DNA of 64,000 nt from Pseudomonas chlororaphis subsp. aurantiaca (GTDB lineage Bacteria > Pseudomonadota > Gammaproteobacteria > Pseudomonadales > Pseudomonadaceae): the NCBI RefSeq assembly GCF_013466605.1, contig NZ_CP059162.1, positions 4,402,001 to 4,466,000 of the forward strand. Direction: 5' to 3'. Made by a program: the position numbers and the translations under genes. Shown one piece after another: positions 7,402 through 15,467 of this stretch (positions are counted from its first letter, which is position 1; the number at the start of each line of letters is the position of its first letter). A model generated the notes under the pieces. That model searched no databases, was not told the DNA's origin, and saw only the letters and a program-made list of their open reading frames with translations.

Positions 7402-8388
7402 TTAAAACCCCACATCCAGCACCACGTTGTCGATATAGGTCCCCGCCGGCGGCGTGGCCTGGTCGGTGTAGATCCGGGCGTTGTAGTTGAACACCTGGCT
7501 GCCGGTGCCCAGGCCGTTGCCGGGGTTCACCTCGGCGTCGGAACTGGCCCGCCGCGCCGCGCCCACGCTGCCCCAGCGGGTGGTGCCGGCGCTTTTGAAG
7601 ATGTCGTAGGCCAGGTAGTTGCTCCCCGAGATCATCCGCCGCCGCCCGCCGACGCTGACGGCATGCTGGCCATCGTCCAGGCCCACGGTGTAGGCACTGC
7701 CCTTGGTACAGGCGAGGTTGATGGTCTGCCCGCTGACGGTGGCGAAGGCGCTGATCACCGGCGCGCTGCCGAAGCTGATGTTGGGCGCGGTGATCACGCA
7801 GTCGTTGGCTACCGTCAGGTTGACCGTCAGGCTGGCGACACCGCTGCCGATATCGCGCCCCAGGCATGCGCCCAGCGCACCGATCCCCGCGCAGTAGTTC
7901 CAGCTCCAGGCAATGCTCAGGGTCTCGGTGTAGATGCCGGCGGCGACGTTGCTGCCGGTGATGCTGCCCAGGTAGACCGGAATGGCCTTGGCCACGGTCG
8001 GGCTGCCCAGCAGCCCCAGGGCGTCGACGATGGAGTTGCGCGCGAAGTCGAACTGCACGCCGCGGGTGATGGGGTAGTTGGTGCTGTTGTCGCCGTAGAT
8101 CGTGTAGCCGATGACATCGCCGGTGGGGCCCAGCAGCCCGCTCTGCGAGGAGGTGATGGTGGCGTAGAAATGGTCGTTGCTGGCCATCAGGGTCGCCAAC
8201 GAGCCGGTGCAGGCCAGGCCGGCGTTGGTGCTGGAAGCAGGTTGCGAGGTGGTGCGCACCAGGATCGAACTGAGGGTGCCGAAACTCGCCGGCGAGGTAC
8301 TGACCACCGAGCACAGGGCCTGGACCGCCCCGGGCAACAACGCCAACAGCAACAACCCCAGCCTCCAATAACGACGCAACCTGTCCAT
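7402..8388 (-). CDS. csuE: Csu-type pilus tip adhesin, two-domain SCPU protein
   Basis: 328 residues from ATG 8388. A signal peptide (MDRLRRYWRLGLLLLALLPG) ends near VQALC. Two spore-coat-U domains follow: about 25-165, then a second beginning at NDCVITAPNISFGSAP and ending ATPPAGTYIDNVVLDVGF. Two-domain SCPU proteins at the end of such operons are the pilus tip adhesins (CsuE of Acinetobacter), in which hydrophobic loops of the N-terminal domain mediate attachment to abiotic surfaces. A GTG at 8430 is in frame, but ATG 8388 has GGGAG upstream and gives a normal signal peptide. Last gene of the operon. Confidence 0.88.
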   Translation of the reverse strand: MDRLRRYWRLGLLLLALLPGAVQALCSVVSTSPASFGTLSSILVRTTSQPASSTNAGLACTGSLATLMASNDHFYATITSSQSGLLGPTGDVIGYTIYGDNSTNYPITRGVQFDFARNSIVDALGLLGSPTVAKAIPVYLGSITGSNVAAGIYTETLSIAWSWNYCAGIGALGACLGRDIGSGVASLTVNLTVANDCVITAPNISFGSAPVISAFATVSGQTINLACTKGSAYTVGLDDGQHAVSVGGRRRMISGSNYLAYDIFKSAGTTRWGSVGAARRASSDAEVNPGNGLGTGSQVFNYNARIYTDQATPPAGTYIDNVVLDVGF

Positions 8389-8420
8389 GTTCACTGACTC
8401 CCGATTACGTTCATGAATCC

Positions 8421-10778
8421 TCACTGACACACCAGCGGCCCAATCAACGGCACCTGTTCCTGTTCCGGCTCCAGGGTGAAGCTCACCTGGCAGATGCCGC
8501 CGTCGGCGAGGCTGACCCGCAGGCTGTTGTTCGGCGCCAGGTTTTCCAGGTACACCAGGCCGTCCCAGCCCACCACCGTCTGGGCGCCGCTCTGTTCGTG
8601 GGTCACCAGGCTGCCCAGGGGCAGCTCATGGTGCCGGGCGTCCACCAGGACCACGCTGGCGGCGAGGACGCGGGTCAAGGGGAACTCCACCAGATAGCCG
8701 CTGCCACGACGCACCGCGACCCGCTGTTCGACCAGCGGGCTCTGCACGTTGGGCGGCAGGTTCAACGGGTCGATCTCGTATTTGCCGCGGTAATAGGCGC
8801 TGCTCCAGGGCACCAGCAGATGGCCGTTCTTATCGGTGCTTCCTACCAGCTGGTTTTCGTAGCGCACCGGAATATCCCGGTAGCCGTCGGTGCTGACCAC
8901 CACGAAGGCGTCGTCGATGCGGTTGGCGGCGAACACCTGGTGGTCCATCCACACCAGCGAACCGCTGGCATCGGCCCAGCGGGTTTGCGCCTCGCTGGAA
9001 CCATAGACCCCGGCCTGCAATTGCACCGACTGCAAACGCCAGGTCAGGTCGGCCTGGCGGTAGGCCGGCGCATCGCCCTGGGCATATCCAAGATTGAAGC
9101 CGAAGCCGCCCTCGCTGGGCACCGCCCGGCTGTAGTTGACCCGCTGCCGGTTCTGCCCGTCCTTGCTGCGCTCGCTGCTCAGGCTGAGGCTGCCGTGGAG
9201 GTCGAACGGAATCACCAGTTGGGCCTGGACCGCCCAGTTGCTGTCGCCGATCTCGCGGTTGGCCGACAGGTAGAAACTGCTGCTGCGCCACAGCGGCTTG
9301 CTCCAGGTCAGGTTGAGCAGGCGGGTGCGCGAGTCGTCCGCGGCGCGCACATCGAAATAGCCGGCGCCGAGGCTGCCGTAGCGCTCGAGGTTGAGGCTCA
9401 GGGTCAGCTGTTCGCTGCGCTGGCTGAGGCTGGCGTAGGGGCTGTCCACCACCGTCAGGTCGGCATAGCCGTCGCGGCGCTGCATGCGCTGGTAGGACAG
9501 GCTGTAGCGTTGGCTGCTGTACTGATAACCGAGGCTGATCTGCTGCCCGCCCTGGCCGTCGAAGCGGCTCTGGCTGATGGCGCTGTTGAGCACGCCGAAA
9601 TTGCCCATGCGCAGGTTGCCGCCGAAGCCGCCGAGGGTCAGGGATTCCGCCGCCTCGGCGTGGCCTTCCAGGGTCAGGTTATCGCTCAGGCCGTAGCGCA
9701 GGCTGCCGGAAGTGACGCCGGGGCCGTAGCTGAAATCCCGCAGCGTGTAGTCGCGGCGCAGGGTCCCGCCGGCCACCGAGAAGTCGCTCAGGCCTTTTTG
9801 CAGCAGGCTGCTGGTGACATAGAACGGCACGGTGGTCGATACCTGTCGCCCCAGGGCATCGGTGGTCACCACCACCGCTTCGCCGGCACCGTTGATGAAC
9901 GGGATATTGGTCAGGGTGTAGGGCCCCGGCTGCAGGTCGGCGCTGCTGGACTTGTAGCCGTTGATAAACAGGTCCACCGAGGACGGCACCGCCGCCTCCC
10001 CGGCGAACTGCGGCAAGGGGTAGGTCACCAGGTCCGGGCGCACGGCAAAATCACGGGACAGTTGCACGCCGCCCAGGCGCACCGCGTTGCTCCAGGGCAA
10101 GGCGCCGCTGACCAGGTCGCCGGCCTCGTAGGTCAGCAGGCGTTCGTCGTCGGAGTAGCGCCAGGTCGTGTCGTAGCGCCGGTAGCCATTGTTCAGCGTG
10201 CCCTCGCCGAGGCCGGAAAAGGTCCGCCGGTACTGGCCGGTGTTGGACAGGGTGCCCCAACCGTCGAACAGCCGCACCTCATTCCAGGCGGCTAGGTAGG
10301 TGCCGGCATCGTCGGTGTCGTTGAGGTACAGATCGTAATTGAGCAAGGCGCCGAAACTGCTCAACGCCGGGGTTCGTGGATAGGCCTGGCGGCTGCCGAT
10401 CCGTTGCTCCGGCAGCCAGTCCGGCGGCACCTCCAGCAACAGGCGCTGGCCCTGGCTGTCGTAGTCGCTGTGCAGCCCTCGCAGGCTGTCGAGGGCGACC
10501 TGCGCGTCGAGCCCCTCGGGCAATTTCATGCCGCTTTCCCGCAGGGCCTGGGCCGGCGCAAACAGGCGTCCGGCACGTTGCTCGACGGCGATCACTCGCC
10601 CGGTATTCATCTGATTGACCACCAGCTCCAGGAACAGTTGGGCATCGCTGATCGCTTCCATGCCGCTGGGTGGCGGCGGCAGCTCGCCCCCCAGGCTGGC
10701 GGAGGCGAACACCCAGCAACACAGCCCGCTCGCCGCCCACCCCGGGCGCCAGAAACGACGAGCTGCGCCGAGGCTCAT
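8421..10778 (-). CDS. csuD: Csu-type outer-membrane fimbrial usher
   Basis: 785 residues. After a signal peptide (about 1-30) come an N-terminal targeting domain, the usher beta-barrel with an internal plug (about 230-330, including DLFINGYKSSSADLQPGPYTLTNIP), and C-terminal domains ending PLVCQ. Two cysteines in the last domain (GGICQVSF and PLVCQ) are typical of ushers. It forms the outer-membrane pore that assembles pilus subunits delivered by the chaperone. It starts 115 bases after the chaperone gene and runs up to the tip adhesin gene. Confidence 0.92.
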   Translation of the reverse strand: MSLGAARRFWRPGWAASGLCCWVFASASLGGELPPPPSGMEAISDAQLFLELVVNQMNTGRVIAVEQRAGRLFAPAQALRESGMKLPEGLDAQVALDSLRGLHSDYDSQGQRLLLEVPPDWLPEQRIGSRQAYPRTPALSSFGALLNYDLYLNDTDDAGTYLAAWNEVRLFDGWGTLSNTGQYRRTFSGLGEGTLNNGYRRYDTTWRYSDDERLLTYEAGDLVSGALPWSNAVRLGGVQLSRDFAVRPDLVTYPLPQFAGEAAVPSSVDLFINGYKSSSADLQPGPYTLTNIPFINGAGEAVVVTTDALGRQVSTTVPFYVTSSLLQKGLSDFSVAGGTLRRDYTLRDFSYGPGVTSGSLRYGLSDNLTLEGHAEAAESLTLGGFGGNLRMGNFGVLNSAISQSRFDGQGGQQISLGYQYSSQRYSLSYQRMQRRDGYADLTVVDSPYASLSQRSEQLTLSLNLERYGSLGAGYFDVRAADDSRTRLLNLTWSKPLWRSSSFYLSANREIGDSNWAVQAQLVIPFDLHGSLSLSSERSKDGQNRQRVNYSRAVPSEGGFGFNLGYAQGDAPAYRQADLTWRLQSVQLQAGVYGSSEAQTRWADASGSLVWMDHQVFAANRIDDAFVVVSTDGYRDIPVRYENQLVGSTDKNGHLLVPWSSAYYRGKYEIDPLNLPPNVQSPLVEQRVAVRRGSGYLVEFPLTRVLAASVVLVDARHHELPLGSLVTHEQSGAQTVVGWDGLVYLENLAPNNSLRVSLADGGICQVSFTLEPEQEQVPLIGPLVCQ

Positions 10779-10893
10779 TGTGGCTTTTCATCCATCGATG
10801 GAGACCTTTCTTCCATGGCCAGCCGTGGTTCCCGTTACCGGTCAGCCCGAGCGGCAGCTCTGCAACCCCGCCTGTCCGCGGCGGCAAGCGGCT

Positions 10894-11691
10894 TCAGTGG
10901 GCCGGCGCAACGCTCTGCACCTGTGGCGCGCCATTGACCCGCACCTGCAGCACCGCGTCCGTGGTCGGCGCAGCGGGCAGCGGCCAACGCATGATCGCCC
11001 CCGGCAGCACGTAGCCCAGCAGCCCTCCCACCAGCGGCCGGGTCTGCCCCGCCTGCTTGAACGCCACATCGGTCAGGCGTGCATGCACCGCGCCCTGGTT
11101 GCGTAGCTCCACGTAATTGCGCCCGTCCACTGCCACCTTGCGCCAGCTCAGCTCGGGCACGCCGGCGCTTTTCGGGTCACGCTGGCGGGTGCTGTCTTCC
11201 TTGCTCCAGAGCCCGGCCCCGTAGGCGAACAGCGGCACCGAATAGCGCATCTGGAAACGGATGGCCGCCGCCGTCTTGCCCTCGCCGTCGGCGATCGGCG
11301 GCTGGGCCGAGGGGATTTCATCGATGATGATCCGGTAGGCCAGCTCCTGGCCGGGCGGGACTTCGCGGGTCCGGGTCAGGCGCACCAATTGCTTCTGCCC
11401 CGGCGCGATCTTCGCCACCGGCGGGCTGCCGATCACGTCTCGCTGATTCTGATACTGGTCCTCGAAGCCGCTCTGGCTCCAGGCAAAGACGCGGATCTGC
11501 AGGTTGGCGGTTTCCGTGCCGCGGTTTTCCAGCCACAAGGCGCTGGCCTGTTGGTCGGCCTCCAGCACCGGGTCGATCGGCCAGATCAGCACCGAACTGG
11601 CGGCCCGGGCCTGGCCCCCCCCCCCCCCCAGCAACGCCATGGCCAGCACGGCACAACCAACGACCTGCAACCGCCGGGAAGTCGAATACAT
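10894..11691 (-). CDS. csuC: Csu-type periplasmic pilus chaperone with poly-G tract in the signal peptide
   Basis: 265 residues. The signal peptide is encoded across a run of 15 G residues that gives five glycines (MALLGGGGGQARA). The mature part starts about SSVLIWPIDPVL and has the two immunoglobulin-like domains of a pilus chaperone. LVRLTRTREVPPGQELAYRIIIDEIP is the conserved strand-G/hinge region, and MRYSVPLFAYG marks the end of domain 1. It caps SCPU subunits by donor-strand complementation and delivers them to the usher. With 15 Gs the frame is open; gain or loss of one G would break it within the first 25 codons. Confidence 0.9.
   Translation of the reverse strand: MYSTSRRLQVVGCAVLAMALLGGGGGQARAASSVLIWPIDPVLEADQQASALWLENRGTETANLQIRVFAWSQSGFEDQYQNQRDVIGSPPVAKIAPGQKQLVRLTRTREVPPGQELAYRIIIDEIPSAQPPIADGEGKTAAAIRFQMRYSVPLFAYGAGLWSKEDSTRQRDPKSAGVPELSWRKVAVDGRNYVELRNQGAVHARLTDVAFKQAGQTRPLVGGLLGYVLPGAIMRWPLPAAPTTDAVLQVRVNGAPQVQSVAPAH
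11615..11629. repeat. Homopolymeric tract, 15 C (15 G on the coding strand)
   Basis: The longest single-base run noticed in the window, inside the signal-peptide codons of the pilus chaperone gene. Such tracts are prone to slipped-strand mispairing. Confidence 0.95.
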
Positions 11692-11718
11692 ACCGCTACT
11701 CCTTATGGTCTTGCTCCA

Positions 11719-12219
11719 TCACCACGACAACTGCACCTGCAGCACGTCGCTGTACGTCCCCCCAGGCTGGTTGCCCGGTAATTGCACCTGGCCGTAGATC
11801 GGCAGGCTGATGTTGTTCGCGTCGCTGTAGGCCACCGCCACGCTCTGGCCGATGCCCAGGCTCTGGCTGAACGCGGCGTCGCGAAACAGCTGATAAGCCA
11901 CCCGCGCACTGCCGCCATCGAGCTGCATGTGCCGTCCACTGCTGTTGTACTGGCCGCCGTCGACACTCATGTTCAGGGTCACCCCCGGCGTGCATTGCAG
12001 TTGCACGCTGCTCGCCAGGGCGACCTGCAGCGTGCTGGTGGACAACGCCGACTGGCTGCCGAAGTCCAGGCTGCCGTAGTTGCTCACCCCGCCCACCACC
12101 AGGCAGCCGGCGACCACCGTGGCGCTGACCTGGAAGCTCTGGCTGGTCACCGCCGCCAGGGGCAGCGGCAGGCTGCTGGCAGCGAGCAGCACCAGCGCCG
12201 TGCAGGCGTGACGGGCCAT
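11719..12219 (-). CDS. SCPU-domain pilus subunit
   Basis: 166 residues with a signal peptide ending near PLAAVTS and one spore-coat-U domain: TVVAGCLVVGGVSNYGSLDFG at the start, LQCTPGVTLNMSVDGGQ in the middle and GGTYSDVLQVQLSW at the C-terminus. The paired cysteines form the conserved disulfide of the fold. It begins 4 bases after the stop of the preceding subunit gene. It is one of four single-domain subunits; which is the major rod pilin is not evident. Confidence 0.88.
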   Translation of the reverse strand: MARHACTALVLLAASSLPLPLAAVTSQSFQVSATVVAGCLVVGGVSNYGSLDFGSQSALSTSTLQVALASSVQLQCTPGVTLNMSVDGGQYNSSGRHMQLDGGSARVAYQLFRDAAFSQSLGIGQSVAVAYSDANNISLPIYGQVQLPGNQPGGTYSDVLQVQLSW

Positions 12220-12223
12220 GGCG

Positions 12224-12757
12224 TCAGAAGGTCAGTTCGACGGCGACGGTGTCGGTGTAGGTCCCCGCCGGCAGGCCGGCCTTGCCAAGCGCCTTGCCGT
12301 AGATATTGACGGTCTGCGCCACGCCGGTGCTGGTGGCGAGGTTGATGACATCGTCGATGGCCAGGAGCTGCGAATGGCCGGAGTCGGTGTACAAGTCGTA
12401 AGGCACGAAGTTGCCGCTGCCATCGGCCAGGGCCCGGGTGCCGCCGGCGGACTGGCCGTCGTGGGCGCCCGCGCGGACCTTCACCACCGGGCTGGTGCCG
12501 CTGGAACAGAGGATCGACAAGGCCCCACCGCCACCACCGAGCACCTGGGCCGTGGCCTGGGTGAACAGGCTGTCGGTGGTGCCGAAGTTCAGGGCGCCGA
12601 AGTTCAGGCCACTGCTGCCGCCCGCGCCGTTGACCTGGCAACTGCTGGTGAGAATCAGGCTGGACGTGATCTGGCCGGTGACCGTCGCGGCCTGGGCGCT
12701 GGAGAAGATCGCGAGGCCAAGCAGGGCCAGGGCGATCCGGGACACAAACATATGCAT
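12224..12757 (-). CDS. SCPU-domain pilus subunit
   Basis: 177 residues from ATG 12757, chosen because AGAGGA lies 8 bases upstream; an upstream in-frame start at 12784 would overlap the previous gene. The signal peptide ends near SSAQAATV. The SCPU domain includes SSCQVNGAGGSSGLNFGALNFG, SILCSSGTSPVVKVRAG and the C-terminal LPAGTYTDTVAVELTF beta-strand that would donate or accept in subunit polymerisation. Third gene of the pilus operon. Confidence 0.88.
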   Translation of the reverse strand: MHMFVSRIALALLGLAIFSSAQAATVTGQITSSLILTSSCQVNGAGGSSGLNFGALNFGTTDSLFTQATAQVLGGGGGALSILCSSGTSPVVKVRAGAHDGQSAGGTRALADGSGNFVPYDLYTDSGHSQLLAIDDVINLATSTGVAQTVNIYGKALGKAGLPAGTYTDTVAVELTF

Positions 12758-12777
12758 GACATTCGTCCTCTGTGGGT

Positions 12778-13317
12778 TTACCAATCCAGCGTCACCGTCA
12801 GGGTGTCGGTGTAGACCCCTGCCGGCAGCGCGCGGCTATTCGCGACCACCGAGCCAAACACCGGGATCGGTACCTGGGCTCCACTGGTAACGGCGAAATT
12901 GTGTTGTTGACCGATGCTGTAGCTGTCGCTGCCGGAGGCATCGAGGAACAGCCGATAGGCAATGGTCTGGCGGCCATTGCTCAGGCGCCGGGTGCTGCCG
13001 TCGCCATTCAGGCCGCCGTCGATGGTCACGGTGAACCCGGTCACCGAAGGGTTGCAGGCGACTTCCAGGCGGCCATTGCCAGCGCCGCTGAGGCTGGCAT
13101 TCAGGGGATTGGCCCAGGTCGGGCCGTGCTGGCCGAAATCCAGCAGGCCGAAGTCGCTGAGCGGGTTTTCGGGCGTGCTGGTGGCGCCATTGGTCACTTC
13201 GCAGCCGGCGATGATGGTCAACCGCGCGTGGATCTGCCCGCTGATCGCCGCTTGCGCGTGGTCAGCCAGTAGTAGCACGGAACCCAGGGCCGCCAGCGCC
13301 CAGCGTCTACTTGTCAT
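12778..13317 (-). CDS. SCPU-domain pilus subunit
   Basis: 179 residues. The signal peptide ends near ADHAQAAIS and one SCPU domain follows (TIIAGCEVTNGATSTPENPL then FGLLDFGQHG, VACNPSVTGFTVTIDGG, and the C-terminal PAGVYTDTLTVTLDW). It lies 20 bases from the following subunit gene and 101 bases from the preceding one. Second gene of the operon. Confidence 0.88.
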   Translation of the reverse strand: MTSRRWALAALGSVLLLADHAQAAISGQIHARLTIIAGCEVTNGATSTPENPLSDFGLLDFGQHGPTWANPLNASLSGAGNGRLEVACNPSVTGFTVTIDGGLNGDGSTRRLSNGRQTIAYRLFLDASGSDSYSIGQQHNFAVTSGAQVPIPVFGSVVANSRALPAGVYTDTLTVTLDW

Positions 13318-13418
13318 AGCGCATCCATCCCAGATCCATCAGGATCTCTCCCTTGACCGCTCATGGCGAGCGACCTCCCTGTACTGCCCGGATCCACCGG
13401 ACGGCTCCTTCACAGTCA

Positions 13419-13946
13419 CTACCAGGTGACCGTCACTTTCAGCAGATCGGAATAACGACTGACCCGCGGGATCTCGGCCAGCGGTTCGATCCGCCCGTAC
13501 AACGGCAGGTCCACCGACCCCGAGTCCGGCACCCGGCCGCTCACCGGCACATTTACCGGCAGCGGAATGCGCCGGGCCGGATCCTGGTACAGGCGATACG
13601 GAATGGGTTTGCTGTGTTCGGCACTGCCGGCCAGGTAGCGCACCTCGCCGACGCCTCCGTGTTGTCCGCCGTCGACGCGCAATTGATAAGGGGTGTCCGG
13701 GTTGCATTCGAGCCTGGGCAAGCGGGCGTCGAGCAACGCCGCGCTGAGGGGGCCGGCGGGGTTGTCGAGGCGCGGGCTGCTGCCGAAATCCAGCACGCCC
13801 AGTTGCTCGATACCGGCATCGCGCTGCTGTCCCACCAGCTGGCAGCCACGCTGCACGTTGACCCGGACCTCCACCTGGAGCTCCGCGGCCCATGCCGTCG
13901 CGCCGAGCAACATGCTCATGACTGCGAAAACCAGCTTGCCATTCAA
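13419..13946 (-). CDS. SCPU-domain pilus subunit, first gene of the Csu-type operon
   Basis: 175 residues. The signal peptide MNGKLVFAVMSMLLGATAWA is followed by an SCPU domain (RGCQLVGQQRDAGIEQLGVLDFG, LECNPDTPYQLRVDGG, and terminal YSDLLKVTVTW). ATG 13946 has GAGG 6 bases upstream. Acinetobacter Csu clusters carry three single-domain subunit genes; this operon has four. In Acinetobacter the first gene encodes the major pilin, but I cannot assign that role here. The 273 bases between this gene and the next at 14220 hold the likely operon promoter; no convincing -35/-10 pair was identified. Confidence 0.86.
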   Translation of the reverse strand: MNGKLVFAVMSMLLGATAWAAELQVEVRVNVQRGCQLVGQQRDAGIEQLGVLDFGSSPRLDNPAGPLSAALLDARLPRLECNPDTPYQLRVDGGQHGGVGEVRYLAGSAEHSKPIPYRLYQDPARRIPLPVNVPVSGRVPDSGSVDLPLYGRIEPLAEIPRVSRYSDLLKVTVTW

Positions 13947-14219
13947 CGCCTCAATCCTTTTGAGGAACGATAGGTACAGCTCAGGTTAGTCAGCGCTGGG
14001 GAAATCGCCAGCGCCGGGGGGCAAGCCGCGCGCCAATAAAACAGCCGCTTGAGCGCCCGGTGCACCGTGGTCGAACACAGTGACACGGGCAAAAAGCTGT
14101 ACCGACCAGAGCTTTTCGTAGAACCAACCAGCACCTTCAGACAGCGCTGGATGCCGGGCCGGGGATTGGTTAAATTACCGCGCCGGTTCCAGGGGGGGAG
14201 CGGGCCTGGAACAATCGGG

Positions 14220-15374
14220 GTGACACCATTGGCCGCTTTACCGCCAAACCGCTCGCTACGCCCATCGCGCTGGCCCAGGCTGCGCGCGTTCTTCGGCAAG
14301 GCCTTCGCCCGGCCCGCCGCCAGTACCAGCCACGGCCGAGTGATTCACGAGTATTTCCGCCATAAAGCCCACGACCAGGGCTACACCCTGAGCCACAGCC
14401 AGCAGCGGGTGATCGACTACATGGCCCAGCAGGCCAACGCCCTGCTCCAGCCAGACGCCAGGCCACACGCCAGCCGCAGCCTGTATCTTTATGGCGCGGT
14501 GGGACGGGGCAAAAGCTGGCTGCTGGACGGCTTCTTCCGCGCCATCCCGCTGGCGGAAAAACAGCGCCTGCACTTCCACGATTTCTTCGCCCAGCTGCAT
14601 CAGGGCATGTTCCGCCACCGCGAGCAGCCCGACGCCCTGGAGGCCACCCTCGACGAACTGCTCAGCCACTGTCGGGTGCTGTGCTTCGACGAGTTCCACG
14701 TCCACGACATCGGCGACGCGATGCTGATCACGCGGCTGTTCAAGGCGCTGTTCCAACGCGGCATCCTGCTGCTGGTGACCTCCAACTACGCCCCCCAGGG
14801 CTTGCTGCCCAACCCGCTCTACCACGCGCGCTTCAAGCCGGTGATCGACCTGATCGCCAGCCGCATGCAAGTGATGGAGGTCGGCGGCCCCCACGACTAC
14901 CGCAGCCAGCCCCGCAGCCATTCGCAGCAGGTGTTCACCCAGGGCCGTTACCTGTGGCCCGGCAGCGAGCAGCATCGCCAGAGCCTGGGCCTGCCACCAC
15001 GCAACGGCCCGACCTCGGCGCTGATGGTCGGCGCGCGCCAGCTCCAGGTGCGGTTGTGCGAACAACACAGCGTGGGTTTTGCCTTCAGTGACCTGTGCGA
15101 ACAGCCGACCGCGGTCATGGACTACCTGGAGCTGAGCCGGCGTTTCGATCACTGGATCATCGACGAGCTGCCCGAGTTGGGCGAATGCCCGATCGCCGTG
15201 CAGCAGCGCTTTATCAACCTGATCGACGTGCTGTACGACCAGGACAAGCACCTGACCCTGATCGGCGAACGCTCCCTGCGCGAGAGCCTGGGCGGTAACA
15301 CCATCGACCTGGCGCGCGCGCGCAGCCGCCTGGGACAGCTGCAGGAAATCAGCGCGGATACGCCGCCGAGCTGA
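14220..15374 (+). CDS. zapE: ZapE/AFG1-family P-loop ATPase
   Basis: 384 residues from GTG 14220 (VTPLAALPP resembles the usual MTPL start); the frame is open further upstream but codon character is poor there. The Walker A motif is YGAVGRGKSWLLD, Walker B is VLCFDEFHVHD, followed by the sensor region LLLVTSNYAPQGLLPNPLYH. The family binds FtsZ and aids constriction in enterobacteria, and its mitochondrial homologue AFG1/LACE1 aids protein turnover. Pseudomonas usually also has a zapE near the ribosomal/petA genes, so this may be a second paralogue. Start assignment is uncertain. Confidence 0.82.
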   Translation: MTPLAALPPNRSLRPSRWPRLRAFFGKAFARPAASTSHGRVIHEYFRHKAHDQGYTLSHSQQRVIDYMAQQANALLQPDARPHASRSLYLYGAVGRGKSWLLDGFFRAIPLAEKQRLHFHDFFAQLHQGMFRHREQPDALEATLDELLSHCRVLCFDEFHVHDIGDAMLITRLFKALFQRGILLLVTSNYAPQGLLPNPLYHARFKPVIDLIASRMQVMEVGGPHDYRSQPRSHSQQVFTQGRYLWPGSEQHRQSLGLPPRNGPTSALMVGARQLQVRLCEQHSVGFAFSDLCEQPTAVMDYLELSRRFDHWIIDELPELGECPIAVQQRFINLIDVLYDQDKHLTLIGERSLRESLGGNTIDLARARSRLGQLQEISADTPPS

Positions 15375-15467
15375 ACCGGCGGTCGCCACTCGCCGTCCTG
15401 CGCCGCTATCATGGCGGCCATTTCCAGGGCCGTGCGCCCTCCTCCTGCCTGAGTGTCGAATCTGTTC

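Noticed and set aside
8389..8430. Upstream GTG start for the tip adhesin
   Set aside because: It lies inside the usher stop region and would put charged residues ahead of a clean signal peptide; ATG 8388 has its own ribosome-binding site.
14049..14219. N-terminal extension of the ZapE-like protein
   Set aside because: The added 57 residues have no family counterpart, and the codons there look unlike the rest of the gene; GTG 14220 gives the usual MTPL-like start.
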